Shown: positions 44,757 to 53,378 of the stretch, piece after piece
Position numbering within the stretch: the stretch's first letter is position 1
Layout: each line of letters begins with the position of its first letter
Source of the DNA: Solilutibacter tolerans
GTDB lineage: Bacteria; Pseudomonadota; Gammaproteobacteria; Xanthomonadales; Xanthomonadaceae
Assembly: GCF_900155935.1 (NCBI RefSeq)
Contig: NZ_FTLW01000004.1
Location: forward strand, 349,677 to 413,676
Direction of reading: 5' to 3'
DNA length: 64,000 nucleotides
The notes under the pieces: model-generated
What the model saw: the letters and a program-made list of their open reading frames with translations, nothing else
What the model was told of the DNA's origin: nothing
Databases searched by the model: none
Translations under genes and position numbers: made by a program

Positions 44757-46625
44757 ATGTCGCATGATGATTCTCGTGGTCCACACGGTGGACCGCTGCT
44801 GCCTTCGCGGCGGCGATTTGTCCAGGGCTTGGCCTTGGGAGGCGCAGTCGCAGGACTAGGGTTCTGGCCCAAAGCCAGTTGGGCGCTCAAAGGCCCGGGA
44901 CAAGCCAACGTACTGTCGGGCACCGAGTTCGACCTGACCATCGGCGAGACGCCGATGAACTTCACCGGCAAGACCCGCACCGCGATCACGGTCAACGGAT
45001 CCGTTCCGGCGCCGTTGCTGCGCTGGCGGGAAGGCACCACGGTCAACCTGCGTGTCTCCAATGCATTGCCGGCCAACTCCCTCCATGGCACGGACACTTC
45101 CATCCATTGGCACGGCATCATTCTGCCGGCCAACATGGACGGCGTGCCGGGCCTGAGCTTTGACGGCATCGGACGTGGTGAGACCTACCACTATCGGTTC
45201 ACCCTGCATCAGGGCGGTACCTACTGGTACCACAGCCACTCAGGTTTCCAGGAACAGGCCGGGCTTTATGGACCGATCGTGATCGATCCACTGGAACCAG
45301 AGCCTTTCAGCTTCGATCGCGACTACGTCGTGATGCTGAGCGATTGGACAGACCTGCACCCGACGGCCCTGTTCGATCGTTTGAAGAAGATGCCGGGCCA
45401 TGACAACTACTACAAGCGCACGGTCGGCGATTTTGCGCGCGATGTGAAGCGCAACGGTCTGTCGGCCACGTTGGAAGATCGCAAGATGTGGGGCGTGATG
45501 CGAATGACGCCCACGGATCTGTCCGACGTCAACGCCAACACCTACACCTACCTGATGAACGGCACGACCTCACTGGGCAACTGGACGGGTTTGTTCCGCA
45601 GTGGCGAGAAGGTGCGCCTGCGTTTCATCAATGGCTCTGCCATGACGTACTTCGATGTGCGTATTCCGGGGCTAAAGATGACCGTGGTGGCAGCAGATGG
45701 CTTGTATGTCCATCCGGTTTCCGTCGACGAGTTCCGCATCGCGGTAGCAGAGACCTTCGATGTGATCGTGGAGCCCTCCGGGCAGGACGCATTCACCATC
45801 TTTGCCCAAGACTCCGGTCGCACTGGCTACGTCAGCGGCACGCTCGCCGTGCGCGAAGGATTACGCGCGCCCGTTCCGTCTGTGGATCCCCGGCCGCTGC
45901 TGACGATGGCAGACATGGGCATGGATCATGGATCGATGGATATGTCTGGCGGCAACAAGGGCATGGAAGGCGGCTGTGGTGCGGCCATGGGCATGCCTGG
46001 CGTGACCCCACCTGCCAGCGGGAACGCGACCTCGGCCCATGCAGGCCATGCGATGCCCGCCGCCGGCGATGGTGCCATGGCAGGCATGCAGCACGGGGGC
46101 ATGCAATCACACCCTGCCAGCGAGACCAACAATCCCCTGTTGGACAACCAGGCCATGAGTGTGAGTTCGCGCTTGGATGATCCGGGCAATGGCCTGCGCG
46201 ATAACGGCCGTCATGTACTGACGTATTCCATGCTCAAGAGCACCTTTGAAGACCCTGACGGACGCGACCCCGGTCGCGAGATCGAGCTGCATCTGACCGG
46301 ACACATGGAGAAATTCTCCTGGGGCTTCAACGGTCAGAAGTTTTCCGATGTCGAGCCGCTGCGGCTGAACTACGGCGAGCGTATGCGCATCGTATTGGTT
46401 AACGACACGATGATGACCCATCCCATCCATTTGCACGGCATGTGGAGTGACGTGGAGGACGACAACGGCAACTTCATGGTGCGCAAGCACACGGTGGATA
46501 TGCCGCCGGGTAGCCGACGCACGTATCGCGTGCGTGCCGATGCGTTGGGCAGCTGGGCGTTCCATTGCCACCTGCTTTATCACATGGAAGCCGGAATGAT
46601 GCGCACGGTGAGGGTCGACGAATGA
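44757..46625 (+). CDS. copA: Multicopper oxidase CopA, island copy
   Basis: A 622-residue periplasmic multicopper oxidase, probably oxidising Cu(I). The N-terminus is a twin-arginine signal (SRRRFVQGLALGGAVAGLG). Copper-ligand motifs are complete: HWHG near residue 119, HSHSG, then HPIHLHGMW and HCHLLYHMEAGM at the end. A Met/His-rich insert with MGMDHGSMDMSGGNKGMEGG lies at ~385-465. ATG at 44757 has GGAG 7 bases upstream. It overlaps copB by 4 bases (ATGA). A second CopA is encoded at 54854. Confidence 0.95.
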   Translation: MSHDDSRGPHGGPLLPSRRRFVQGLALGGAVAGLGFWPKASWALKGPGQANVLSGTEFDLTIGETPMNFTGKTRTAITVNGSVPAPLLRWREGTTVNLRVSNALPANSLHGTDTSIHWHGIILPANMDGVPGLSFDGIGRGETYHYRFTLHQGGTYWYHSHSGFQEQAGLYGPIVIDPLEPEPFSFDRDYVVMLSDWTDLHPTALFDRLKKMPGHDNYYKRTVGDFARDVKRNGLSATLEDRKMWGVMRMTPTDLSDVNANTYTYLMNGTTSLGNWTGLFRSGEKVRLRFINGSAMTYFDVRIPGLKMTVVAADGLYVHPVSVDEFRIAVAETFDVIVEPSGQDAFTIFAQDSGRTGYVSGTLAVREGLRAPVPSVDPRPLLTMADMGMDHGSMDMSGGNKGMEGGCGAAMGMPGVTPPASGNATSAHAGHAMPAAGDGAMAGMQHGGMQSHPASETNNPLLDNQAMSVSSRLDDPGNGLRDNGRHVLTYSMLKSTFEDPDGRDPGREIELHLTGHMEKFSWGFNGQKFSDVEPLRLNYGERMRIVLVNDTMMTHPIHLHGMWSDVEDDNGNFMVRKHTVDMPPGSRRTYRVRADALGSWAFHCHLLYHMEAGMMRTVRVDE

Positions 46626-48040
46626 ACATCAATAGACGCGATACCACCCTGACTGCGCTGACGCTGGCTATCTCGCTTGCCCTGGCCAATGCGGCCAGCG
46701 CCCAATCCATGCAGCACGGCTCCATGCCGATGGAGCAGGGCGCGCAGACCCCGACTCAGGATCACTCTGCGCATCAGGCGCCGACATCAAAACCTGCGCC
46801 GACCAAGAAGCCTACACCGGCCAAGACCAGCGAAGCGACCATCGATCATGCGTCGATGGGTCATGCCGCGCCGTCGGCTAAAGCAGCCGAGTCTGCCATG
46901 CAGGGCATGGACCACTCGCAGATGGGACACGGTTCGCCTGCGAGCACACCAGCAGCGCCCAAAGCGCAGACGCAGTCGATGCAGGGCATGGATCACAGTC
47001 AGATGGTACAGCCCGCTGCAGCCGACACCTCCGGTACGGCTACGCCTGCGATGCAGGGGATGGACCATTCCAAGATGGGGCACGGCTCGCCTCCAAGCAC
47101 GCCTGCAGCGCCCAAAGCGCAGACACACTCGATGCAGGGCATGGATCACAGTCAGATGGCACAGCCTGCTGCAGCCGACACCTCCATGACCACGCCTGCG
47201 ATGCAAGGGATGGACCATACGCAGATGGGGCATGGTTCGCCCGCACCCGCTACGCCAGAAGCGGGTATGCAATCAATGGAAGGCATGGACCACAGTCAGA
47301 TGGGACACGGGTCTGCAGCGCCAACGCAGCCGCGCACCCCGATTCCCGTGGTGACCGAGGCTGATCGCAAGGCGGCCATCGCGCCCGCACACGCGCATCC
47401 GGTGCATGACAATTCGATCAAGAGCTATGTACTGCTCAATCGCCTGGAAGCCTGGGATGCCGATCCTGGCACCGGGCTGGGTTGGGAGGGTCAGGGCTGG
47501 ATCGGTACGGACCTCAATCGCGTCTGGCTGCGCAGTGAAGGCGAGCGCACAGATGGTCAGACCGAGTCGGCTGATCTGGAAGTGCTCTACGGCCGCAGTA
47601 TCTCCACGTGGTGGGATGTGGTGGCCGGTGTGCGCCATGACTTCAAGCCGGGGGCTTCGCAGAACTTCGCCGCTATTGGCGTACAGGGCTTGGCACCGAT
47701 GAAGTTCGAAGTGTCCGCCACAGCCTATCTCGGCGAAGGGGGGCAGACTGCCGCCAATGTCGAGGCCGAGTACGAACTGTTGCTAACCAATCGGCTGATC
47801 CTGCAGCCGCTGGTAGAGGTCACAGCGCATGGCAAGAACGATCCACTGCGCGGGATAGGTTCGGGTCTGAGTACCGCTGAGGCAGGGCTACGACTTCGTT
47901 ATGAGTTCACTCGAAAGTTCGCTCCCTACATCGGCGTGGTGTACGAGCGTGCGTTTGGCAATACGGCAGACATGCGACGCGAGCATGGCGAGTCTTTTGA
48001 AGACACGCGCTTGGTCATCGGCCTTCGTACCTGGTTTTAA
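46622..48040 (+). CDS. copB: Outer-membrane copper resistance protein CopB, island copy
   Basis: A 472-residue precursor with a Sec signal peptide (residues 1-27). Residues ~28-235 are an extended Met/His-rich periplasmic segment dominated by six copies of MQGMDHSQM-type units. Residues ~250-472 are the CopB beta-barrel (YVLLNRLEAWDADPGTGLGW, LWLRSEGER-like NRVWLRSEGER, ending LVIGLRTWF). It binds or sequesters copper at the outer membrane with CopA. The CopB at 56671 has the same barrel but only a short Met/His region. The ATG overlaps the copA stop. Confidence 0.94.
   Translation: MNINRRDTTLTALTLAISLALANAASAQSMQHGSMPMEQGAQTPTQDHSAHQAPTSKPAPTKKPTPAKTSEATIDHASMGHAAPSAKAAESAMQGMDHSQMGHGSPASTPAAPKAQTQSMQGMDHSQMVQPAAADTSGTATPAMQGMDHSKMGHGSPPSTPAAPKAQTHSMQGMDHSQMAQPAAADTSMTTPAMQGMDHTQMGHGSPAPATPEAGMQSMEGMDHSQMGHGSAAPTQPRTPIPVVTEADRKAAIAPAHAHPVHDNSIKSYVLLNRLEAWDADPGTGLGWEGQGWIGTDLNRVWLRSEGERTDGQTESADLEVLYGRSISTWWDVVAGVRHDFKPGASQNFAAIGVQGLAPMKFEVSATAYLGEGGQTAANVEAEYELLLTNRLILQPLVEVTAHGKNDPLRGIGSGLSTAEAGLRLRYEFTRKFAPYIGVVYERAFGNTADMRREHGESFEDTRLVIGLRTWF
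46898..47310 (+). repeat. Coding minisatellite in copB
   Basis: Six units begin at 46898, 46979, 47051, 47132, 47201 and 47276, each encoding M(Q/E)GMDH(S/T)(Q/K)M. Unit lengths run 81, 72, 81, 69 and 75 bp. Long MGHGS-STPAAPKAQ units alternate with short QPAAADTS units, so the first four are a duplicated ~150-bp pair. It adds Met and His copper ligands in steps. Confidence 0.9.
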
Positions 48041-48051
48041 GGGAACTGACA

Positions 48052-48894
48052 ATGAAATCAAACAAAAAGATGTGGGTATGGCTCGGTGCCGGCGTGGGAT
48101 TGGTTGCGGTAGCAGCAACTGCCACGGTCTCTCTGGGCGTGTACAACGTGGCCGCCGACGATCCGCATAGTCGCCCGGTGTATGCGCTACTTGAAACGGC
48201 GCGCGAGCGTTCCATTGAGGTGCGCGCCGCCAAGCTTCAGGTGCCCACGAACCTGGATGATCCTGAGCGTATCCGCCAGGGTGCGGGCAACTACAACGCC
48301 ATGTGCGTGACCTGCCATCTTTCGCCAGAGGCGGCGGCCACCGAGATGAGCAAGGGCCTGTACCCCGCGCCACCGAACCTAAGCAAACAGCCGGTCGCTC
48401 CAGCTGAGGCGTTCTGGGTTATCAAGCACGGCATCAAGGCCAGCGGCATGCCCGCGTGGGGCGGCAGCATGGACGATGAGTTCATCTGGAACATGTCGGC
48501 CTTCCTGCAGAAGCTGCCCACGCTGGACAAGGCCGGCTACCAGGCGTTGGTGGCCAGCAGTGATGGTCATTCACACGGCGGTGGTGAGACCGGCGGGCAC
48601 TCGCACGGCGAGGAAGCGGGTGCAGATCACCATGGCAGCGGTGATGGAGCAGAGATGGGTGACGGCCATGACCAGGGTCATCAAGCCGGTGGCATGGACA
48701 TGGACATGAGCAAAGCTAAGGAAGGCACCACGCACGTGCATGCCGACGGCAAGACGCACGTGCATGCGGCCGAGCCAGCCAAGCAACCCGCGCAGGCCAC
48801 ATCCGAAGGTGAGCATGATCAGCACTCCTCCATGCCAGCCAAATCGGCCGAGCCAGCCCCCAAGGCCGATGACGGCCACGACCACCAGCATTGA
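48052..48894 (+). CDS. copM: Cytochrome c with His-rich tail, CopM-like
   Basis: A 280-residue membrane-anchored or secreted cytochrome c. One N-terminal hydrophobic segment (residues ~7-30) is followed by a haem site NYNAMCVTCHLSPEA and a possible axial Met in ASGMPAWGGSMDDEF. Residues ~175-280 are extremely rich in His, Asp and Met (HSHGGGETGGHSHGEE; ending DDGHDHQH) and should bind metal. It occupies the copM position of the Xanthomonas copLABMGCDF cluster. A purine-rich site AGGGAA precedes the ATG. How electron transfer helps resistance is not known; possible coupling to CopA is inference. Confidence 0.85.
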   Translation: MKSNKKMWVWLGAGVGLVAVAATATVSLGVYNVAADDPHSRPVYALLETARERSIEVRAAKLQVPTNLDDPERIRQGAGNYNAMCVTCHLSPEAAATEMSKGLYPAPPNLSKQPVAPAEAFWVIKHGIKASGMPAWGGSMDDEFIWNMSAFLQKLPTLDKAGYQALVASSDGHSHGGGETGGHSHGEEAGADHHGSGDGAEMGDGHDQGHQAGGMDMDMSKAKEGTTHVHADGKTHVHAAEPAKQPAQATSEGEHDQHSSMPAKSAEPAPKADDGHDHQH

Positions 48895-48922
48895 TCCCTT
48901 TATGGAGCTGCCCCGGCTCCAC

Positions 48923-48946
48923 GCCCGAGCGCCTCGGCGCTCGGGC
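48923..48946 (+). other. Strong hairpin between copM and copG
   Basis: GCCCGAGCGC and GCGCTCGGGC form a perfect 10-bp stem with a CTCG loop. GGAGC/GCTCC at 48904-48920 forms a second small hairpin before it. No T-run follows, so a role in mRNA stability or processing within the operon is more likely than termination. Confidence 0.6.
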
Positions 48947-48961
48947 ATCTCTTGAGGACGC

Positions 48962-49507
48962 ATGATGAATATTTCTCGCAGCTGTCTCTTTCTGCTAACC
49001 ACGGCCTTGTCGCTGACCGCATGCGCGCGCCCCGAATCGGCTGTCAGTACAGAGGCGGCATCGGACGCTCAATCTCCGACATCGGCGGCTGCGCAGCAGG
49101 TCGCTCAACCGCAGCGTCCGTTGCCGTTGGTCAAAGTACATAAGAGTGCGACCTGCGGTTGCTGCCAACTGTGGGTGGAGCATCTGGAGAAAGCAGGATT
49201 TACGGTTGAGGTGCACAACAGCGAAGACCTCAACCCGATCAAGGCGCGCTTGGGCGTTCCTTATGGACGCGGCTCGTGCCATACCGCCGAGATCGATGGC
49301 TACATCGTCGAAGGTCATGTGCCGGTGCAAGACATCCTGCGCCTGCTTCGTGAGCGCCCGGTAGGCCGTGGATTAGTGCTACCGGGGATGCCCGCCGGTT
49401 CTCCTGGTATGGAGATGCCCGACGGACGTGTTCAACCCTATACGGTGGAATTTGTATTGCCCGACGGCACAACGCAGCCTTACGTCCTGCACGGTCAACG
49501 TAGCTGA
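48962..49507 (+). CDS. copG: DUF411 metal-binding lipoprotein, CopG-like
   Basis: A 181-residue lipoprotein (lipobox SLTAC). The DUF411 domain starts at LPLVKVHKSATCGCCQLWVE, with a CxCC metal site, continues through GVPYGRGSCHTAEIDGYIVEGHVP, which has another conserved Cys-His, and then MPAGSPGMEM with a Met cluster. CopG proteins with this CxCC core bind copper and are thought to handle Cu redox or transfer in the periplasm. Two adjacent ATGs (48962 and 48965) share the site GAGG; either is possible. Next is the export ATPase. Confidence 0.9.
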   Translation: MMNISRSCLFLLTTALSLTACARPESAVSTEAASDAQSPTSAAAQQVAQPQRPLPLVKVHKSATCGCCQLWVEHLEKAGFTVEVHNSEDLNPIKARLGVPYGRGSCHTAEIDGYIVEGHVPVQDILRLLRERPVGRGLVLPGMPAGSPGMEMPDGRVQPYTVEFVLPDGTTQPYVLHGQRS

Positions 49508-49547
49508 CAGTTTGCTCGCGATCCCTTCTTCCAGTCCAGAGTGATCC

Positions 49548-51974
49548 ATGTCCCCTCATTCCCACGATGAAGCCGGCAAGGCGATGCCGCAGGGTGCCAG
49601 CGATGGTCCAGACTCGGTGCGTGATCCGGTATGCGGTATGCAGGTCTCCGCGGCTAGAACGCCGTACCACGCCCTGCATGGCGGAACGAAGTATCACTTC
49701 TGCTCAGCCAAATGCCGAGAGCGGTTCATCACCAATCCCGTCCGCTATACGGACGATGCTCCCCAGCAAGTTGAAGTGACCGCCCCAGCAGCGGTGGCCC
49801 AACCCAGCGGTACCCACGCCACGGTCTACACCTGCCCGATGCATCCGCAGATTCGTCAGCCGGGTCCCGGCACCTGTCCGATCTGCGGCATGGCGCTGGA
49901 GCCGGAGATGCCCTCGCTGGAGGAGGACGAAAATCCAGAGCTACGCGATTTCACCCGAAGGTTCTGGTGGACATTGCCCTTGACCTTGATCGTCCTGGTC
50001 TTGGCCATGCTGGGACACCGTCTGCCCGGCTTGTCCACGCAGGCGCGCACCTGGATTGAGCTCGTGCTGAGCGCTCCAGTGGTGCTCTGGGCGGGGTGGC
50101 CATTCTTTGAACGCTGCCTGCAGTCCATCGGCAATCGCAGCCCCAACATGTGGACGCTGATCGGCATCGGCGTAGCCGCCGCGTTTGGCTACAGCGTGGT
50201 GGCCACCGTTGCACCGGGCCTGTTTCCGGACTCTTTCCGCGAGCATGGACGGGTAGGGGTCTACTTCGAGGCGGCAGCGGTCATCGTCTCGCTCACACTG
50301 CTCGGACAGCTGCTGGAACTGCGGGCGCGTTCCAAAACCTCGGCGGCCATCAAGTCCCTGCTGGGATTGGCGCCCAAGACGGCTCGCCGCGTCAAACCCG
50401 ATGGGGGCGAAGAGGACGTTGCGCTGGATCACGTGCACGTGGGTGATCTGCTTCGCGTACGACCGGGCGAGAAGGTGCCGGTCGATGGGGAAGTCATCGA
50501 AGGCCGCACCAGTGTTGATGAGTCGATGCTGACCGGTGAACCCATTCCGGTGGAGAAGGCTGTCGGTGATCACGTTATAGGCGCCACGCTCAACGGGACC
50601 GGCGCCTTGGTCATCCGGGCGGACAAAGTCGGATCCGGGACGGTACTGGCGCAGATTGTGCAGTTGGTAGCCCAAGCCCAGCGCTCCCGCGCGCCGATGC
50701 AGCGTATGGCGGACAAGGTGGCGTACTGGTTTGTCCTGGCCGTGCTGGCCACGGCGGTGCTCACGTTCTTCGGATGGGGTCTGTTTGGACCCGAACCGTC
50801 CTGGACCTTTGCCGTCCTCAATGCGGTATCGGTTCTGATCATTGCGTGCCCGTGTGCCCTGGGTTTGGCTACCCCCATGTCGATCATGGTCGCCACGGGC
50901 CGCGCTGCACAGGTCGGGGTCCTCTTCCGCGATGCTCAGGCGATCGAACAGCTACGTCTGATCGACACGTTGATCGTGGACAAGACCGGTACGTTGACCG
51001 AGGGGCGTCCAGCCTTTCGCGACACGCTCTCCTACGCCGGTTTCGATGCCGATCAGATCCTCAGCTTGGCTGGCAGCTTGGAGCAGGGCAGTGAGCACCC
51101 CTTAGCCGAGGCCATCGTGGCGGAAGCCCAGCGACGTGGCTTGAACCTGATGGCCGCCCAAGATTTTGATTCGCTCACCGGCCAAGGCGTCCGCGGGCGC
51201 GTGTCCGATCAGGATGTCGTGCTCGGCAACCAAAGCCTGATGGCGTCGGTTGGCGCCGATGTAGCACCTTTGCAAAGCAGCGCCGAGCGTCTTCGTAAGG
51301 AAGGCGCTAGCGTGATGTTCCTGGCGGTCAATGGTCGGTTGGCCGGCGCCATTGCGGTGGCTGATCCCATCAAAGCCACAACCTTGCCTGCCTTGAACCT
51401 GCTACGTGCCGATGGCCTGCACGTGGTGATGGCCTCTGGTGACGCACAGGCGACGGCCGAGGCCGTGGGGCGCACGCTGGGCATCGAGGATGTGCGTGGC
51501 GGCGTCAAACCTCAGGACAAGGCCGAACTGGTCCAGCAACTCAAAGCCCAGGGTCGTCGTGTGGCCATGGCTGGCGACGGCATCAACGATGCGCCGGCCC
51601 TGGCGGCAGCCGATGTGGGCATCGCGATGGGGACGGGCACGGATGTGGCCATGTCCAGCGCCCAGCTCACCCTGGTCAAGGGTGATCTGAGGCGCATCGT
51701 GCAAGCCCGTGCCATCTCGTCTTCGACGGTGGCCAACATGAAGCAGAACCTGGGCTTCGCCTTCGTCTACAACGCCATCGGCGTGCCTATCGCCGCCGGC
51801 CTGCTGTATCCCAGCTTCGGCCTTTTGCTCAGTCCGATGATGGCGGCCCTGGCCATGAGCCTGAGCTCGGTTTCGGTGGTCACCAATGCCTTGCGTTTGT
51901 CCGGCTCCACCGTTGTTTCCACCCCCCACCCTGAACGCGCCGATGAGCCTGCGCGCGGCCATTCCTGTCACTGA
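49548..51974 (+). CDS. copF: Copper-exporting P1B-type ATPase CopF
   Basis: An 808-residue P-type ATPase that pumps Cu(I) from the cytoplasm. N-terminally it has a YHS domain ([22 protein letters not shown]) and a heavy-metal-binding domain ([21 protein letters not shown]) instead of CxxC HMA domains. The core has [15 protein letters not shown], the ion-site CPC ([18 protein letters not shown]), [21 protein letters not shown] and [18 protein letters not shown]. Six to eight membrane segments are visible. It ends in a His/Cys tail (RGHSCH). CopC and CopD, present between copG and copF in the Xanthomonas plasmid cluster, are missing here. Confidence 0.95.
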   Translation: MSPHSHDEAGKAMPQGASDGPDSVRDPVCGMQVSAARTPYHALHGGTKYHFCSAKCRERFITNPVRYTDDAPQQVEVTAPAAVAQPSGTHATVYTCPMHPQIRQPGPGTCPICGMALEPEMPSLEEDENPELRDFTRRFWWTLPLTLIVLVLAMLGHRLPGLSTQARTWIELVLSAPVVLWAGWPFFERCLQSIGNRSPNMWTLIGIGVAAAFGYSVVATVAPGLFPDSFREHGRVGVYFEAAAVIVSLTLLGQLLELRARSKTSAAIKSLLGLAPKTARRVKPDGGEEDVALDHVHVGDLLRVRPGEKVPVDGEVIEGRTSVDESMLTGEPIPVEKAVGDHVIGATLNGTGALVIRADKVGSGTVLAQIVQLVAQAQRSRAPMQRMADKVAYWFVLAVLATAVLTFFGWGLFGPEPSWTFAVLNAVSVLIIACPCALGLATPMSIMVATGRAAQVGVLFRDAQAIEQLRLIDTLIVDKTGTLTEGRPAFRDTLSYAGFDADQILSLAGSLEQGSEHPLAEAIVAEAQRRGLNLMAAQDFDSLTGQGVRGRVSDQDVVLGNQSLMASVGADVAPLQSSAERLRKEGASVMFLAVNGRLAGAIAVADPIKATTLPALNLLRADGLHVVMASGDAQATAEAVGRTLGIEDVRGGVKPQDKAELVQQLKAQGRRVAMAGDGINDAPALAAADVGIAMGTGTDVAMSSAQLTLVKGDLRRIVQARAISSSTVANMKQNLGFAFVYNAIGVPIAAGLLYPSFGLLLSPMMAALAMSLSSVSVVTNALRLSGSTVVSTPHPERADEPARGHSCH

Positions 51975-52002
51975 TGGCTCATATCCCACAAGGAGTACTG
52001 CA

Positions 52003-52317
52003 ATGAAGCGTTATGCCTCCCTCTCGATGATGGCCCTGTTTCTGATGGCGGGCGCGGCCTTCGCCGGCGGCCAGACCACCACGCCCACCACCGACCACGG
52101 TCAGCACAAGCCGATGGACCACAAGAAGCAGGAGCATGGTCAGCACAAGCCGGCCGCGGCCGATACCGATTTCACCAAGCTCGATACCAACAAGGATGGC
52201 ACGCTGTCCAAGGAAGAATTGGCCAAGCACAAGCTCGCGCCGCACTTCGGCATGCTTGATGGCAACAAGGACGGCAAGCTGAGCCCGCAGGAATTCGCTG
52301 CCGGCAAGGGTATGTAA
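52003..52317 (+). CDS. Secreted EF-hand protein with Met/His-rich segment
   Basis: A 104-residue protein with a Sec signal (residues 1-21, GAAFA) followed by a His/Lys-rich linker (DHGQHKPMDHKKQEHGQHKP) and two EF-hand loops, DTNKDGTLSKEE and DGNKDGKLSPQE. AAGGAG lies 7 bases before the ATG. Likely a periplasmic metal- or calcium-binding accessory of the copper operon; specific role unknown. Confidence 0.85.
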   Translation: MKRYASLSMMALFLMAGAAFAGGQTTTPTTDHGQHKPMDHKKQEHGQHKPAAADTDFTKLDTNKDGTLSKEELAKHKLAPHFGMLDGNKDGKLSPQEFAAGKGM

Positions 52318-52327
52318 CTGCTATCTC

Positions 52328-52355
52328 CCCGGGGGCTGGTTCCTTGGCCCCCGGG
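52328..52355 (+). other. Hairpin between the EF-hand and DUF305 genes
   Basis: CCCGGGGGC and GCCCCCGGG form a 9-bp stem with a 10-base loop. No T-run follows. Confidence 0.5.
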
Positions 52356-52391
52356 ATTCGGCGATGTTCTGCCATTCCCACGGAGATCGAC

Positions 52392-52925
52392 ATGTCTTCT
52401 TCGCACGATAAGCACGAAAGCACGCACACGCAGCATTCAGAGCAACACGCCTCGCACGGAAGTTCCGGTCAGACGCATAAGGGCCACTACGGTCGCCTGC
52501 TTCTGATGATGGCCTTGTCGTTTCTGGCCATGTACGCCCTGATGTATGCCATGGTCGATCAGTTGGCCAACGTCTATCACAACGTCAACCAGTTCTACAT
52601 GGCAGGGCTGATGGCCGCGCCGATGCTGTTGATCGAGCTTTGGCTCATGTCCAGCATGTACCCCGATCGTCGTCGTAATCTGATCCTGGCCAGCGTGACC
52701 GTGGTGTTCATGCTGTTCTGCTGGTGGGGAATTCGCACGCAGGCCGCGGTGACAGATCGGCAGTTCATCCGCTCCATGATTCCACATCATGCCGGCGCCA
52801 TTCTGATGTGCGAGGAAAACCGCCTGAAGGATCCCGAGCTGGTCAAGCTCTGCCAGGAGATCATCACCTCGCAGAAGCAGGAGATCGCCCAGATGAAACA
52901 ACTTCTGGCTGAGCGCTCTCGCTAG
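52392..52925 (+). CDS. DUF305 family membrane protein
   Basis: A 177-residue protein with a His-rich cytoplasmic-type start (HDKHESTHTQHSEQHASHG), three membrane segments (LLLMMALSFLAMYALMYAM; FYMAGLMAAPMLLIELWLM; LILASVTVVFMLFCWWGI) and a C-terminal DUF305 segment (FIRSMIPHHAGAILMCEENR). The HHxxM-type pattern of DUF305 is associated with copper proteins. GGAG precedes the ATG at 52392. Last gene of the copper operon. Confidence 0.85.
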   Translation: MSSSHDKHESTHTQHSEQHASHGSSGQTHKGHYGRLLLMMALSFLAMYALMYAMVDQLANVYHNVNQFYMAGLMAAPMLLIELWLMSSMYPDRRRNLILASVTVVFMLFCWWGIRTQAAVTDRQFIRSMIPHHAGAILMCEENRLKDPELVKLCQEIITSQKQEIAQMKQLLAERSR

Positions 52926-53149
52926 CTCACTGCCTTTTGCCAACCGGTATCACCCCACTGAGCCTGCGCGCTGACCATGCGGTGGATCAAGCGCGCAGCC
53001 ACACGTGCGGTGGCCTGATCCGGATCCAGGGGCGGACACAGTTCCGCCACGTCGACCACACGTACCTTGCCCGAGGCCATGACCAGATCCAGCAGGGCTT
53101 CCAGGACCTCCAAATGTTGGCGCGCCAACACGTTGGACACTGATGACAC
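52922..53149 (-). pseudogene. C-terminal fragment of an arginase/formimidoylglutamase-family gene
   Basis: A 75-residue frame containing ASGKVRVVDVAELCPPLDPD followed by TARVAARLIHRMV. That is the C-terminal pattern of ureohydrolases such as HutG (ASGK, VAELNPxxDxD, TARxAARL). The catalytic N-terminal two-thirds is missing. It runs opposite to the copper operon and its stop lies against the DUF305 gene. It is a remnant of a host or earlier mobile gene. The family call is by pattern only. Confidence 0.6.
53115..53130. repeat. 16-bp perfect palindrome
   Basis: TGTTGGCGCGCCAACA. Just beyond it GTTGGACAC (53132-53140) is mirrored by GTGTCCAAC at 53228-53236. It lies at the broken end of the ureohydrolase fragment and could be an operator or recombination site, or chance. 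Confidence 0.5.
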
Positions 53150-53378
53150 TTGAGCGGGCGCGTTGGATCGTGGAGAACATTGCCTGCGTCGTTTGGGGAT
53201 GGTGATCGTGGCTGCAGGCCATGGTCAACCGTGTCCAACATCGCGTCACGTTGAAAGCGCGCCCTAGACTTAGGCCATCGGGCAAGCCGACTATTGCACA
53301 CGCGGATCGCGGGTGAATAGCCCCGCTTAATCCACAAGGGCACGCAACGACTTCAACCGGGACAAAGCGGGGGCTGAC
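53150..53378. other. Non-coding gap before the membrane-protein gene
   Basis: No gene is supported. Apart from the inverted arm at 53228-53236, no terminator, promoter or repeat is seen with confidence. Confidence 0.5.

Noticed and set aside
46898..47310. Repeat array considered as a possible CRISPR
   Set aside because: Units are in-frame coding repeats of copB with no unique spacers between them.
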